Below, one piece after another: positions 35,123-43,557 of a DNA stretch of 64,000 nt (its first letter is position 1; every line of letters begins with the position of its first letter). The DNA is taken from the NCBI RefSeq assembly GCF_031202265.1, contig NZ_CP100604.1:8972501-9036500 (forward strand). Reading direction: 5' to 3'. This stretch comes from Bradyrhizobium sp. Ash2021. GTDB lineage: Bacteria > Pseudomonadota > Alphaproteobacteria > Rhizobiales > Xanthobacteraceae. Below the pieces are notes generated by a model. That model made no database searches. It was given only the letters and a program-made list of their open reading frames with translations, and was not told the DNA's origin. Position numbers and translations under genes: made by a program.

Positions 35123-36838
35123 TCATTCCACGCCAAGCCGGAGCATCTGCCTGGGCAGGTCCTTTTCGGGGATGACGACTTCGACCAATGAAGGCAGGTC
35201 GGTCGGTTTCTTGAGTTCCTGCAGCACTGCGTTCAGTTCGCTGACGGTCGTCACGCGATAGCCCCTGGCGCCGAACGCCTTGGCCAAAGCCAGATAGTCC
35301 CATTTGGGCAGGATATCGAAGGTATCGAACTTATGTTCGGGACCGGGCTCGAAGGCGGTGATGTCGACATAGACCTGCTCGATGGCATAGACCGCGTTGC
35401 TCATCACGAACATGACGGCGTTGAGCTTGTTTCTGGCCAACGTCGACAGCGACTGGCAGACCATCATGAAACCGCCGTCTCCGGCGACGGTCCAGGCCCG
35501 CTTGCCGCTGCCGAACTGCGCGCCCGACGCTGCTCCGGTCTCGAAACCGATGCACTGCCACGCCGCCGATCCGATGAAGCTACCCTGCGACAGGCCGTAG
35601 GCGTTGGTCGCCACATACAGCGCCGAACTGACACCATAGGTCATCACGATCTGATCCAGCATGTTGTTGTCGTGCAGGAACTTCATCGAGTGCTGGAAGA
35701 AGCGGTTGTAGGTGATGGTCTCGGGCTTGTCGTTCCAATGCGGATCCGAATTGGAAGCCCACGGCTCAGGATAGGGAGGCTGGGGCGGCGCTATCGTCGA
35801 AAGCGGATAGCCTTTGGCGTTCTTGAAGCGCGCCAGCAAGGCTTCCATGAAATCCTTCATGGTGACGCCTTCGAAGGTGAAATAGCCCACCCGTATCTGT
35901 TCCGTGGTGGCCAACACCATGTCGGCATATTTGTTTTCGATGAACCACAGATAATCGTCGGTGATGATCGTGCCCAAGGTCAGGAAGCAATCGGCTTGCG
36001 CGACGAGGTCGCGCACGCTCTGGATCGAGGCGGCGTCGGAATAGGTCCCGATGAACTTGTTGCCCTTTTCATCCAGCACCGTCTTGCCGAGCGTGGTGGT
36101 GGTGTAGAGGAATCCGCTGGCATCGATGATTTGCTGCAGCAGACCCGACAGGCCGTGACGAAGCACCTCGACGCCGGCAAAAATCATCGGATGTTTCGCG
36201 ACGGTGATTTGCGCCCAGGCCGCGGTGACGGCATTTTCAAGCGCCAGCGGTTCGCTCTTGAACGTGAGCGGCTGCAACACGTCGTCGGACGGTTTCAGAC
36301 ACGGCTCACCCCAGACTTCCTTGTAACATTCGATGTAGACCGGCCGCTTGTAGGTGATCGCGGCAATCAGCAGATTGTCGATCTTCTCGGGCGCGCCGAC
36401 CGACGTGCTGAGCGTCTCGGCCGCCACGGTGACCTGCCGGTACACCTCCTGGTCGGCCGGCAAATTGCCGGTGGAATGGTGATAGAGCACGTCATACATC
36501 CTGGTGATCTGCCTTGCGTCGGCGCCGGGCGTCGCGCTGATCACCACCACCGGGCTAAATTCAACGTAAGCCCCGGCAATCGCATTGAGCGCACTGAAAG
36601 TACTGACGCCATATTGCAACGATACGGCGCCCAGCCCGCGCGTGCGCCCGTAGGCATCGGCGGCGTAGGCCGCATCGAGTTCGTTGATGGCGCCAATGGC
36701 ATTGACGCCGGGGAAATGCTCCAGCGCCTGGGTGAAATGCTTGACGTAGTCGCCCGGGATTTGAAAGACCTCGGTGACGTCAAGCTGTTTCAATCGGGTG
36801 AGGAGATAATCTGCGACCGTAAATGGCTGTTGTGTCAT
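35123..36838 (-). CDS. ThDP-dependent 2-oxo acid decarboxylase (indolepyruvate/pyruvate decarboxylase type)
   Basis: A 571-residue enzyme opening MTQQPFTVADYLLTRLKQLD after GGGGAGCG. Standard residues are kept: Glu53 in AINELDAAYAADAYG and His120-His121 in LYHHSTG. The C-terminal ThDP motif is AGDGGFMMVCQSL with its asparagine in VMSNAVYAIEQ. It should decarboxylate a 2-oxo acid, possibly aromatic. It is first in the operon with the flavin amine oxidase. It is a paralogue of the altered enzyme at 26289 (shared FTVADY opening and GAYVExSPVVVI segment). Confidence 0.9.
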   Translation of the reverse strand: MTQQPFTVADYLLTRLKQLDVTEVFQIPGDYVKHFTQALEHFPGVNAIGAINELDAAYAADAYGRTRGLGAVSLQYGVSTFSALNAIAGAYVEFSPVVVISATPGADARQITRMYDVLYHHSTGNLPADQEVYRQVTVAAETLSTSVGAPEKIDNLLIAAITYKRPVYIECYKEVWGEPCLKPSDDVLQPLTFKSEPLALENAVTAAWAQITVAKHPMIFAGVEVLRHGLSGLLQQIIDASGFLYTTTTLGKTVLDEKGNKFIGTYSDAASIQSVRDLVAQADCFLTLGTIITDDYLWFIENKYADMVLATTEQIRVGYFTFEGVTMKDFMEALLARFKNAKGYPLSTIAPPQPPYPEPWASNSDPHWNDKPETITYNRFFQHSMKFLHDNNMLDQIVMTYGVSSALYVATNAYGLSQGSFIGSAAWQCIGFETGAASGAQFGSGKRAWTVAGDGGFMMVCQSLSTLARNKLNAVMFVMSNAVYAIEQVYVDITAFEPGPEHKFDTFDILPKWDYLALAKAFGARGYRVTTVSELNAVLQELKKPTDLPSLVEVVIPEKDLPRQMLRLGVE

Positions 36839-37133
36839 TTCGCTCCCCGCCCGCCCGCGCCGACAGGCCGATGTATGTCCGTGCGCCGGCGCAGCGCCCG
36901 TCATCTTGCTAGGTGTCTTTCAGCAATACAACTAAAAATTGTTATGCATATGTGTGGGTAAATTCACAAATCCGTTTTGCGCAGGGAGCGGATGCTGCGG
37001 GCGAATCGCGTCTTGCGAGATTTGCCCGAAATTTCATCGATCCGACCTGGAGCGGATCGAGTTGCGGCCTTGTTTTGCTTTGTTGGTGCGACATACAGTA
37101 TCGAGACCGACATTAACGGCTCAGCGAGGTTCG

Positions 37134-38282
37134 ATGAGCACGGCATTTGCCCTGGCCGGCCTCGGCGGGTTCAACGCCCACGGCGCGGGATTCCTGGCCG
37201 CCGCCAAAGCGTGGGGCATCCAGCCGGAACTGGTCACCGCGACCAGCGGACAGATTCTCGTGCTCGCGGACTGGCTGCGTGGCGCGGATGATCTAAGGGC
37301 AAGCCTGATTTCGCCCAGCCGGGACGGCAGTCCGGTCGCCCAACTCCAGACCATGTTGTTCGGCTATCCCGGCGTGTTCAAACCGGCCTACCAGCAGGCG
37401 TTTGCAAGGTTCGCCTCGCTGCCGAATTTCAGGGAAAGCCCGATCGAAATCTTCGCCGACCGTTTCCTCCCCGCTCAGCAATATGTGCCCGACCGGCCCG
37501 AAAAGTGCTTTCAAACCGTCGCCGATATATTCAACGAAAGCGCGACCGGCGTTGTTTTCAACAGCTACGACCTGGCCACGGGAACCGGCGTTCTCTACGG
37601 CAATGACGCCGCGAGAACGGCGATGCCGCCGGACAAGGCCTTCCAAAACAGGCATGCCGCCGAGGTGAAGCAGGATCCGCGCGAACATGACATGCGCTAT
37701 GTATCTCATGAAACCGCGGAGACCGAAATTCAGCCGATCGATGCGGAAGCCGTCAAATCCGCCTTGTGGCTGTCGCTGTACGGGTTTCAGAACATGCCCG
37801 GCGGCAGGATGGACGGCGCCTATCATCGCTCCTGTATCGTCTCGGAACTGCACAATTTCGACCGCGTCTTTGTCGCGCCGCCGCTCGCGGATGCCTGGAT
37901 CGGCAGGGCACCGAGCAATTGGTTCGAGGTCCAGGATTGGCAGTGCGAGATGTGGTTTTCGGTCGGCTACAAGGCCGAGGTCGACGCGCTCAGGCGCATC
38001 AACGATTTGATCGCAGACGGCTTCATCACCCATGCAAAATTCAAGCAAGTCGAACTGGTGGAAATCGAGCCGAAAACGCCGGCGGGATATTTCAACTATT
38101 TCGTCGAGCGCAACAAGGTGTACGACGAAGCCTACCGGCTGTCGGAGCAGAAGTTCGCTAAGCTCGGCTTGCGCAAACCGGTGAAAGCGGGCGGGCTAGC
38201 ATTACAGTTGCTTTTTTTGCGGGCTTCTGAATCCATGGGCAACCATGATTCGAATGTCGTGGGCGCGGGCCGCGTCGGTTGA
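37134..38282 (+). CDS. Patatin-like protein, 3' end replaced by an IS insertion
   Basis: A patatin-like phospholipase-family protein. The oxyanion region is GLGGFNAHGAGFLAA near residue 9, the nucleophile site is ATSGQILVLADWL (not the usual GxSxG), and MDGAY is the DG(G/A) partner near residue 228. The frame now runs from the host gene into the IS701-family element and ends at 38282, adding a foreign tail (ALQLLFLRASESMG...). Removing the element and one CTAG copy restores GGLGPATGFE and a stop at 39659-39661, so only the last seven native residues were lost. It is divergent from the ThDP/amine oxidase operon. Activity after insertion is unknown. Confidence 0.75.
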   Translation: MSTAFALAGLGGFNAHGAGFLAAAKAWGIQPELVTATSGQILVLADWLRGADDLRASLISPSRDGSPVAQLQTMLFGYPGVFKPAYQQAFARFASLPNFRESPIEIFADRFLPAQQYVPDRPEKCFQTVADIFNESATGVVFNSYDLATGTGVLYGNDAARTAMPPDKAFQNRHAAEVKQDPREHDMRYVSHETAETEIQPIDAEAVKSALWLSLYGFQNMPGGRMDGAYHRSCIVSELHNFDRVFVAPPLADAWIGRAPSNWFEVQDWQCEMWFSVGYKAEVDALRRINDLIADGFITHAKFKQVELVEIEPKTPAGYFNYFVERNKVYDEAYRLSEQKFAKLGLRKPVKAGGLALQLLFLRASESMGNHDSNVVGAGRVG

Positions 38283-39634
38283 GGAGACGCTTGCGTTGTG
38301 GGCGGCGTCGCTTCGAGAGATCAAGCAACGGATACGTCCGTTGTTCACGCAAGAGCGTGTTGCGACGAATGCAGGTCTATTCCTGGAAGGTCTGCTCGGA
38401 GATGAGCAGCGCAAGACCGGTTGGATGCGCGCGGAGGCGGCTGGCGATCCCGGCCCATGGCGGCAGCAGGCGATTCTGGGTCGTGGAGACTGGGACGCCG
38501 ATGCCCTGCGCGATATCGTGCGCGACTACGTCATCGAGCATTTGGCGGATGACGATGCGGTGCTGGTGATCGACGAGACCGGTTTTCTCAAACAGGGCAA
38601 AGCGTCATGCGGAGTGGCGCGGCAATACACTGGTTCGGCAGGGAAGATCACGAACTGCCAGATCGGCGTCTTCGCTGCCTACGTTTCGCGTCATGGCCAT
38701 GCGTTCATCGATCGCGCGTTGTATCTCCCGAAGGAATGGACCGACGATCCGGATCGTCTGGAAGCCGCATATGTGCCTGCCGATGTCGGCTTTGCGACCA
38801 AACCAAGGCTTGCGACGAGAATGATCGCACGCGCGATAGCCGCGTCTGTACCATTCAGGTGGGTTGCCGGCGATACCGTCTACGGTGTTGGCAACATCGA
38901 ACAGCAGCTACGTCGGGCAGGCAAAGGCTACGTGCTTGGGGTCAGCAGCGCTCATGTGTTTCGATCCTGGGGCAAGCGACCGCCGGTCGCCGGTACGGCT
39001 GCAGACCTCGCCCGGACGCGGCACTCATCCGACTGGAAGCGCCTGTCGGCGGGAGCCGGAACCAAAGGACCGCGGCTGCACGATTGGTGTTATCTCGAAT
39101 TGGCCGATCTCGAGGCCGAGCAGTTCAACAGTGCAAATGACGGTTTGTGGACACGCGGTCTACTGATCCGTCGTCGCATCGCCGATGATGACCTCGCCTT
39201 CTTCACCACCTGGTGCCCAGCGGGAACAGCCCTTGAAACGCTGGTCGCGGTCGAAGGCCATCGATGGGCGATCGAGGACGGCTTTGAAACCGCGAAAAAC
39301 GAGTTCGGGCTCGATCACAACGAGAGCAGATCCTGGCATGGCTGGCACCGTCATGTGTCCTTGGTGATGCTCGCCTTCGCCATGATGGCCGCGATCCGAC
39401 ATCGCGCCAATCCGCCACCGCCCAAAAAAACGAAACGGCGCCCCCCGGCAAAAGCCAAAGCATAACCACCCCACCACTGATCCGTTGGTCAATCCAGGAA
39501 ATCCGCCGCATTGCCATCAGACTTGCGCGAAAGCGGATTCAACCCGCACACATCATCGCATGGTCTTTTTGGCGCAGAGCTCACCAGGCTGCCGCTCAAC
39601 GCGCCCACTTCAAATCAAAAAAGCAACTGTAATG
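38200..39634 (+). mobile_element. IS701-family insertion sequence, complete
   Basis: About 1435 bp bounded by inverted ends (CATTACAGTTGCTTTTTTTG at left, the reverse complement with six rather than seven T at right, 39616-39634). Both sides are flanked by CTAG (38196-38199 and 39635-39638), the four-base target duplication expected of IS701-family elements. It contains one intact transposase gene. The clean ends and duplication point to a recent insertion. Confidence 0.9.
38245..39465 (+). CDS. IS701-family DDE transposase
   Basis: A 406-residue transposase with intact catalytic residues: first Asp in VLVIDETGFLKQG, second Asp in VAGDTVYG, and Glu in WAIEDGFETAKNEFG. A lysine/proline-rich basic tail ends the protein. 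It is the only gene of the flanking insertion sequence and is unrelated in detail to the decayed IS701-like copy at 45081. Confidence 0.93.
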   Translation: MIRMSWARAASVEETLALWAASLREIKQRIRPLFTQERVATNAGLFLEGLLGDEQRKTGWMRAEAAGDPGPWRQQAILGRGDWDADALRDIVRDYVIEHLADDDAVLVIDETGFLKQGKASCGVARQYTGSAGKITNCQIGVFAAYVSRHGHAFIDRALYLPKEWTDDPDRLEAAYVPADVGFATKPRLATRMIARAIAASVPFRWVAGDTVYGVGNIEQQLRRAGKGYVLGVSSAHVFRSWGKRPPVAGTAADLARTRHSSDWKRLSAGAGTKGPRLHDWCYLELADLEAEQFNSANDGLWTRGLLIRRRIADDDLAFFTTWCPAGTALETLVAVEGHRWAIEDGFETAKNEFGLDHNESRSWHGWHRHVSLVMLAFAMMAAIRHRANPPPPKKTKRRPPAKAKA

Positions 39635-39678
39635 CTAGGGCCTGCGACCGGCTTCGAATAGCAGCCGCGCATCCCGGC

Positions 39679-40473
39679 TTAACGTCCCCGGAATACCGGC
39701 TTGCGGCGTTCGTTGAACGCCCGCACGCCTTCGCGGCGGTCTTCGGTGGGAACCAGACGGTTATAGGCCTCGATCTCGAACGCCAGGCCGTCCCACAACG
39801 ACATCTGCATGCCGCGATGGATGGCTTGCTTGGCCTGACGCACCGCGATCGGCCCGTTGGCGGCAATCCGCCGGGCGATGCCGAGCGTGGTCTCCAGAAG
39901 ATCCTCGGGTGCGACGACGCGATTGACCAATCCCCATGCTTCGGCCTCGACGGCGGTAAAGGGAAGGCCGGAAAGGATGAGTTCCTTCGCCCTGCGCTCG
40001 CCGACCGCCCGGGCCAGATTCTGCGTGCCACCCGTTCCCGGCATGATTCCGAGCGTCACTTCCGTCAACGCAAAGCGCGCATGGCTGACGGCGTAGATGA
40101 AATCGCAAGCCGCGGCGATCTCGCAGCCGCCGCCATAGGCGGCGCCGTTGACGGCAGCGAGCACGGGAAGCGGACATCCCATGATCGCCCGCGCCATTCG
40201 CTCGAAGATCGCGTGTTGCGCCTGCCAGCTTTGGTCGGTCATCCCGTTGCGCTCCTTGAGATCTCCGCCGGCGCAAAACGCCTTTTCGCCGCTGCCCGTG
40301 ATGATCACGGCGCGCAGGCCCTCCAGATCGATCGAGAGCGCTTCGAACACTTCCATGAGATCAAGGCCCATCCGCGTATTCAGCGCATTGGACACGTCCG
40401 GCCGATTGAGCGTGACAAGCAGGATTTGATCGTCGTACCGGCCAACGGCGATGGTCTCAAACTCGGATCGCAT
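39679..40473 (-). CDS. Enoyl-CoA hydratase/isomerase family protein
   Basis: A 264-residue crotonase-family protein starting at 40473 six bases after GGAGAG. Oxyanion segments are GSGEKAFCAGGDLKERNG and VNGAAYGGGCEIAAACDFIYA; the catalytic region is FALTEVTLGIMPGTGGTQNLAR, with the glutamates of true hydratases. The C-terminal VFRGR ending is common in the family. It converges on the patatin-like gene: its stop is 18 bases from that gene's original stop, a further sign that the IS landed in the patatin gene's last codons. Confidence 0.88.
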   Translation of the reverse strand: MRSEFETIAVGRYDDQILLVTLNRPDVSNALNTRMGLDLMEVFEALSIDLEGLRAVIITGSGEKAFCAGGDLKERNGMTDQSWQAQHAIFERMARAIMGCPLPVLAAVNGAAYGGGCEIAAACDFIYAVSHARFALTEVTLGIMPGTGGTQNLARAVGERRAKELILSGLPFTAVEAEAWGLVNRVVAPEDLLETTLGIARRIAANGPIAVRQAKQAIHRGMQMSLWDGLAFEIEAYNRLVPTEDRREGVRAFNERRKPVFRGR

Positions 40474-40866
40474 CCAACTCTCCTCTTTCAACCAAACCTC
40501 ATATTCCGCTTCTGTTCGGTTGGAGGCAACTGGCCAAAGGAACGCTCATCAAGATAGACCCGGACGGCACGCCCACTTTCAACTTGAGCCGCCAACCCGA
40601 CAACTCCAACCGTGAGCTTGATCATGCGAGTCTTGTCCGCCGCCGCACGCCCTGCCCGGATGTGGCTAGAGACGAAGATGTGTTCGTGCGTCAGCGGCGC
40701 ACCGCTTGATCATCAGCGGCAGTTGCCGACTACGGTGGTGTTGCGCGGTTGGGCTTTTTCGCCTCGGTCGAAGATCTGTCGAAGGCGCTACCTGTCGGTA
40801 ATCCGAGCGTCCGGATGCGAAACGATCGTCATGAACCAAACGGCGCTAAAAGAACATCGCAGCTAC
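40474..40866. other. Region without a supported gene
   Basis: An open stretch on the plus strand (about 40520-40709) reads IDPDGTPTFNLSRQPDNSN and stops with no ATG, GTG or TTG at a sensible place. It may be the remnant of a lost gene. I could not assign it to a family and saw no RNA gene. Confidence 0.3.
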
Positions 40867-41019
40867 TCAGGCAACGCGACCGCGGCTGTGGCCATTGATT
40901 CGTTGCTTCAGAATAGCGGACGGCGTGAACACGATTACGCGACGCGGAGAATTCGGCGCCTCGGTATCGATCTTCGGATTGCGGCCGATACGCTGACCTT
41001 TCTTGATTTTGCTTGTCAT
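40867..41019 (-). pseudogene. C-terminal fragment of integration host factor alpha
   Basis: A 50-residue frame (ATG at 41019, AAGGAAACAG upstream) reads KKGQRIGRNPKIDTEAPNSP then RRVIVFTPSAILKQRING, which matches the C-terminal DNA-contacting arm region of IHF-alpha. The N-terminal dimerisation half is missing and the upstream sequence does not encode it in any frame. It has its own plausible ribosome site, so a short product may still be made. The sequence TxxAPNSP differs from the usual TGxExPIxP. Confidence 0.6.
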
Positions 41020-41270
41020 GGCTCTGTTTCCTTGCAGTTGCAGAATTGCCGATCACCGGGAAAATGCGCATCGCGGCATTGGAACGCGAGCCTGGGTCAC
41101 GCATCCATTTATAAAAACGTTGTCATTCGCCAGTCGGCGAGAAGATGGCGTGTGAGTTCAGGTGGTGGCTCACCTGAGAGAGCTGGCTTTCCGCGCTTCG
41201 CCAGTTCTCCAGGTGAGGCCCTTAGGATTTCGAAAGCCGCGCGCCGGCAACTTCCTTGCCGGATCACCAC

Positions 41271-41597
41271 TCAGTAGGTGCAGGTGTAGGGCCAGTCGTA
41301 TGACGTGCCATACGGACAGCTGCCGTAGTCGTAATAGCCGCCGAAACCACGCCTTCCATCGCCATAGTGATCTCGGCCCATGCCCGCCGTGCGAGTTCCG
41401 CCGATGCCAGCCATGTGACCTCCGTCAAAGCCACCAACATGACCTCCGCCGAAGCCACCCATGGAACCTGCGCTGAAACCGCCGCCGCCCCCGTGTCCGC
41501 CACCACCACCACCGCCGCGCGCCTGCGCACCCGTCGCAAGCAGTGACCCGGCCAGCAAGGCGGTTGCCAATACCATCATCGTTCTTCGTCCAGTCAT
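41271..41597 (-). CDS. Secreted glycine-rich protein
   Basis: A 108-residue exported protein. The signal peptide (about residues 1-27, LATALLAGSLLATGAQARG) is followed by Gly/His-rich sequence and a Tyr/Cys-containing end (YGSCPYGTSYDWPYTCTY). AAAGGAAA precedes the ATG at 41597. Such small Gly-rich secreted proteins are common in Bradyrhizobium and have no established function. The low-complexity region produces spurious frames on the other strand. Confidence 0.65.
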   Translation of the reverse strand: MTGRRTMMVLATALLAGSLLATGAQARGGGGGGGHGGGGGFSAGSMGGFGGGHVGGFDGGHMAGIGGTRTAGMGRDHYGDGRRGFGGYYDYGSCPYGTSYDWPYTCTY

Positions 41598-41768
41598 GAC
41601 ATTTTCCTTTCAATGGCCAGAACCATTAGTGATCAGTTCTTGCCCAAGGCCAGATATGGTCGCCTGGCTCCCAATCGCTAACGGGAAATTTCGAAGGCAT
41701 TGATCGGAGCAGCCGATGGCGCCGGGCCAGCAGGCATCGCCACAATGAATGCCGACCTGGCGCGCGGC

Positions 41769-42722
41769 TCAGCGCGCTGCCAGTGCTTCAATGTAATGGT
41801 CAGGCGCAAACGTTCTCTTGGTACCGGTCAGACACTCTCGGATAAGATTTCCGAGCATCCTGAATTCGGCGCCGCGCGAGGTTGTCGGCCGCCAGGCCAG
41901 GACCAGAGTGCGGAACGGCTTGTCCGGAGAGAGCGGGCGGATCACGACATTGCGTGTTGAAGCGAGTTCCGAATCCACCGCGATCTGGGGCATTAGTGTG
42001 ATGCCAAGCTCTGCGCCCACCATCTGGACAAGCGTTCGCAGGCTGGTCGCCTGGAAGATCTCATTGCGAACCGGATCCACGATCCGACATGCCTGCAGCG
42101 AATGGCTGCGCAGGCAATGCCCGTCCTCGATCAGCAGCAACTGCTCACGCGCCAGATCATCACGGCTTACCACTTTGTGATGGCGAAGAGGATGGCTGCG
42201 CGGCATCGCTACGACGATTGGATCTTCCGTGATTTCCATAGCCTCGACATCGCCAAGTTCGTAAGGAATGGCTACCAGCAAAATGTCGAGCTCTCCGCCC
42301 GCGAGCTTGTCCAATAGGGCTGCAGTCGGAGCCTCCCGCACGTACAGTTTGAGCTTCGGCAGCGCAGTGCCTAGATGCGGCAGCAGCGAAGGCAGGACAT
42401 AGGGCCCGACTGTCGGGATTATCCCGAACCGGAGCGGCCCGGACAATGGCTCCTGCGCGTTACGGGCCCACCCGACCAGTTCCTCGGCGTCGACCAGCAG
42501 ACGCTGGGCGCGGGTCGCGATCTCTTTCCCAACGGGTGTCAGCATCACGTGGCGATGGCTGCGCTCAAACAGCGTAACGCCCAGCCGTGCCTCGAGCTCC
42601 TTGATCCCTCCGCTCAGTGTCGATTGCGTGACCGCACAACTTTCCGCAGCACGGCCGAAATGGCATTGCTCAGCCAGCGCGCACAGGAAGCGGAGTTGTT
42701 GAATACTGGGTAGGATCACCAT
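41769..42722 (-). CDS. oxyR: OxyR-type LysR regulator
   Basis: A 317-residue LysR-type activator with the N-terminal winged helix (QQLRFLCALAEQCHFGRAAESCAVTQSTLSGGIKELE, seen in part). The peroxide-sensing pair is conserved: Cys203 and Cys212 in EDGHCLRSHSLQAC have the nine-residue spacing of the E. coli OxyR disulfide. The C-terminal MLGNLIRE region is typical of the alphaproteobacterial branch. No catalase or ahpCF gene lies beside it in this window, so its targets are remote or lost. Confidence 0.88.
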   Translation of the reverse strand: MVILPSIQQLRFLCALAEQCHFGRAAESCAVTQSTLSGGIKELEARLGVTLFERSHRHVMLTPVGKEIATRAQRLLVDAEELVGWARNAQEPLSGPLRFGIIPTVGPYVLPSLLPHLGTALPKLKLYVREAPTAALLDKLAGGELDILLVAIPYELGDVEAMEITEDPIVVAMPRSHPLRHHKVVSRDDLAREQLLLIEDGHCLRSHSLQACRIVDPVRNEIFQATSLRTLVQMVGAELGITLMPQIAVDSELASTRNVVIRPLSPDKPFRTLVLAWRPTTSRGAEFRMLGNLIRECLTGTKRTFAPDHYIEALAAR

Positions 42723-42989
42723 CGGAATGACCGATGAAACTGTGCGTTTTTATCCATCGGACCAACGGCCAGGAATGGCGGACCTCCCACGCACAAGAGA
42801 TAGGCGCCGGCAGATGACCTTTCCATGGTCGGCTGCGCATAAATCGATCGTGCGAGATCTCACCATTCGGTGAAGCGTCATGAAGGTCCGCCAACATTAC
42901 GAGTCCACCATCGAGTCAATTCGCCGTGAGGGCCGTTAGCGCGTTTTCACGGATATGGAACGCAATCCGGAGCGGCGAACTTCGCTGAA

Positions 42990-43142
42990 TTAACTCGCCA
43001 TGAGAGTTATTATCAGGAGACTAAGCGTTAGCCCGATAGACGACATCATAAGCACCGGCACAAGAGATTCGAAGCCGATCTCAGGATTTCCGCCAACTGC
43101 TTCGCATCGGTGAAATCGATCCACACTCGTTTGCATCGTCAT
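42990..43142 (-). CDS. Small single-pass membrane protein
   Basis: A 50-residue frame starting ATGACGATG at 43142, directly after a strong AGGAGAATTACA ribosome site. A short soluble N-terminal part (FHRCEAVGGNPEIGFESL) is followed by one membrane segment, VPVLMMSSIGLTLSLLIITLM. I do not recognise the family. The ribosome site and clear membrane helix argue that it is real. Confidence 0.5.
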   Translation of the reverse strand: MTMQTSVDRFHRCEAVGGNPEIGFESLVPVLMMSSIGLTLSLLIITLMAS

Positions 43143-43433
43143 TGTAATTCTCCTGTTCCAAGACATCGCCGGATTTTCCACCGCGATGGAGAGACGACTT
43201 GGCTGGAGCGACTTAGGTGCGGCTTAGGGAGGGCTTCACTTCCGCACATGGCACCTACCCGGCTTGAGCAATTCGCCGAATGTCCGCTTCGACGTTCCCC
43301 GGACGATCTCCACCGCGCCCGTCCGCGCAGTTTTTCCGAACGCCTCTAGCTGGGGTAGGAATTCCGTCGAGTCGGTGAATTCAATTCCGGTCCCGAACCG
43401 CCTGATTTTGGGCTGCCGCGACGGTCCTTTCTT

Positions 43434-43450
43434 CAGGTGTGACACACCTG
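43434..43450. promoter_or_regulatory. Perfect 17-bp inverted repeat
   Basis: CAGGTGTGACACACCTG has 8-base arms that are exact complements around one central A. It lies 107 bases upstream of the hydrolase ATG at 43558 and is the size of a dimeric repressor site. No regulator can be assigned. Confidence 0.45.
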
Positions 43451-43505
43451 TGATCGCCCTGCGTCGTTTCGCGCCATACGCCGGCCACCGGCAGGCTGCA
43501 ATTGC

Positions 43506-43525
43506 AGGGGCCGCGCGCGGCCCCT
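43506..43525. other. Perfect 20-bp GC palindrome before the hydrolase gene
   Basis: AGGGGCCGCGCGCGGCCCCT is an exact palindrome ending 32 bases before the ATG at 43558. As RNA it would fold into a strong hairpin with almost no loop; in DNA it could be a protein site. It is not followed by a T run, so a classic terminator is unlikely. Confidence 0.45.
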
Positions 43526-43557
43526 ATTGTGTCGCCGTTTCCTTTGTGAGGACCCGC

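Noticed and set aside
40520..40709. Plus-strand open stretch containing IDPDGTPTFNLS
   Set aside because: No usable start codon and no family match; recorded only as a possible relic.
41159..41176. CAGGTG-GTGGCT-CACCTG inverted repeat
   Set aside because: Arms are only six bases and it is not near a supported promoter; resemblance to the 43434 repeat may be chance.
43236..43445. Minus-strand frame of 69 residues (GTGIEFTDSTEFLPQLEAFG)
   Set aside because: Composition is plausible but there is no family, no clear ribosome site and it overlaps the inverted repeat upstream of the esterase. I left it out as unsupported.
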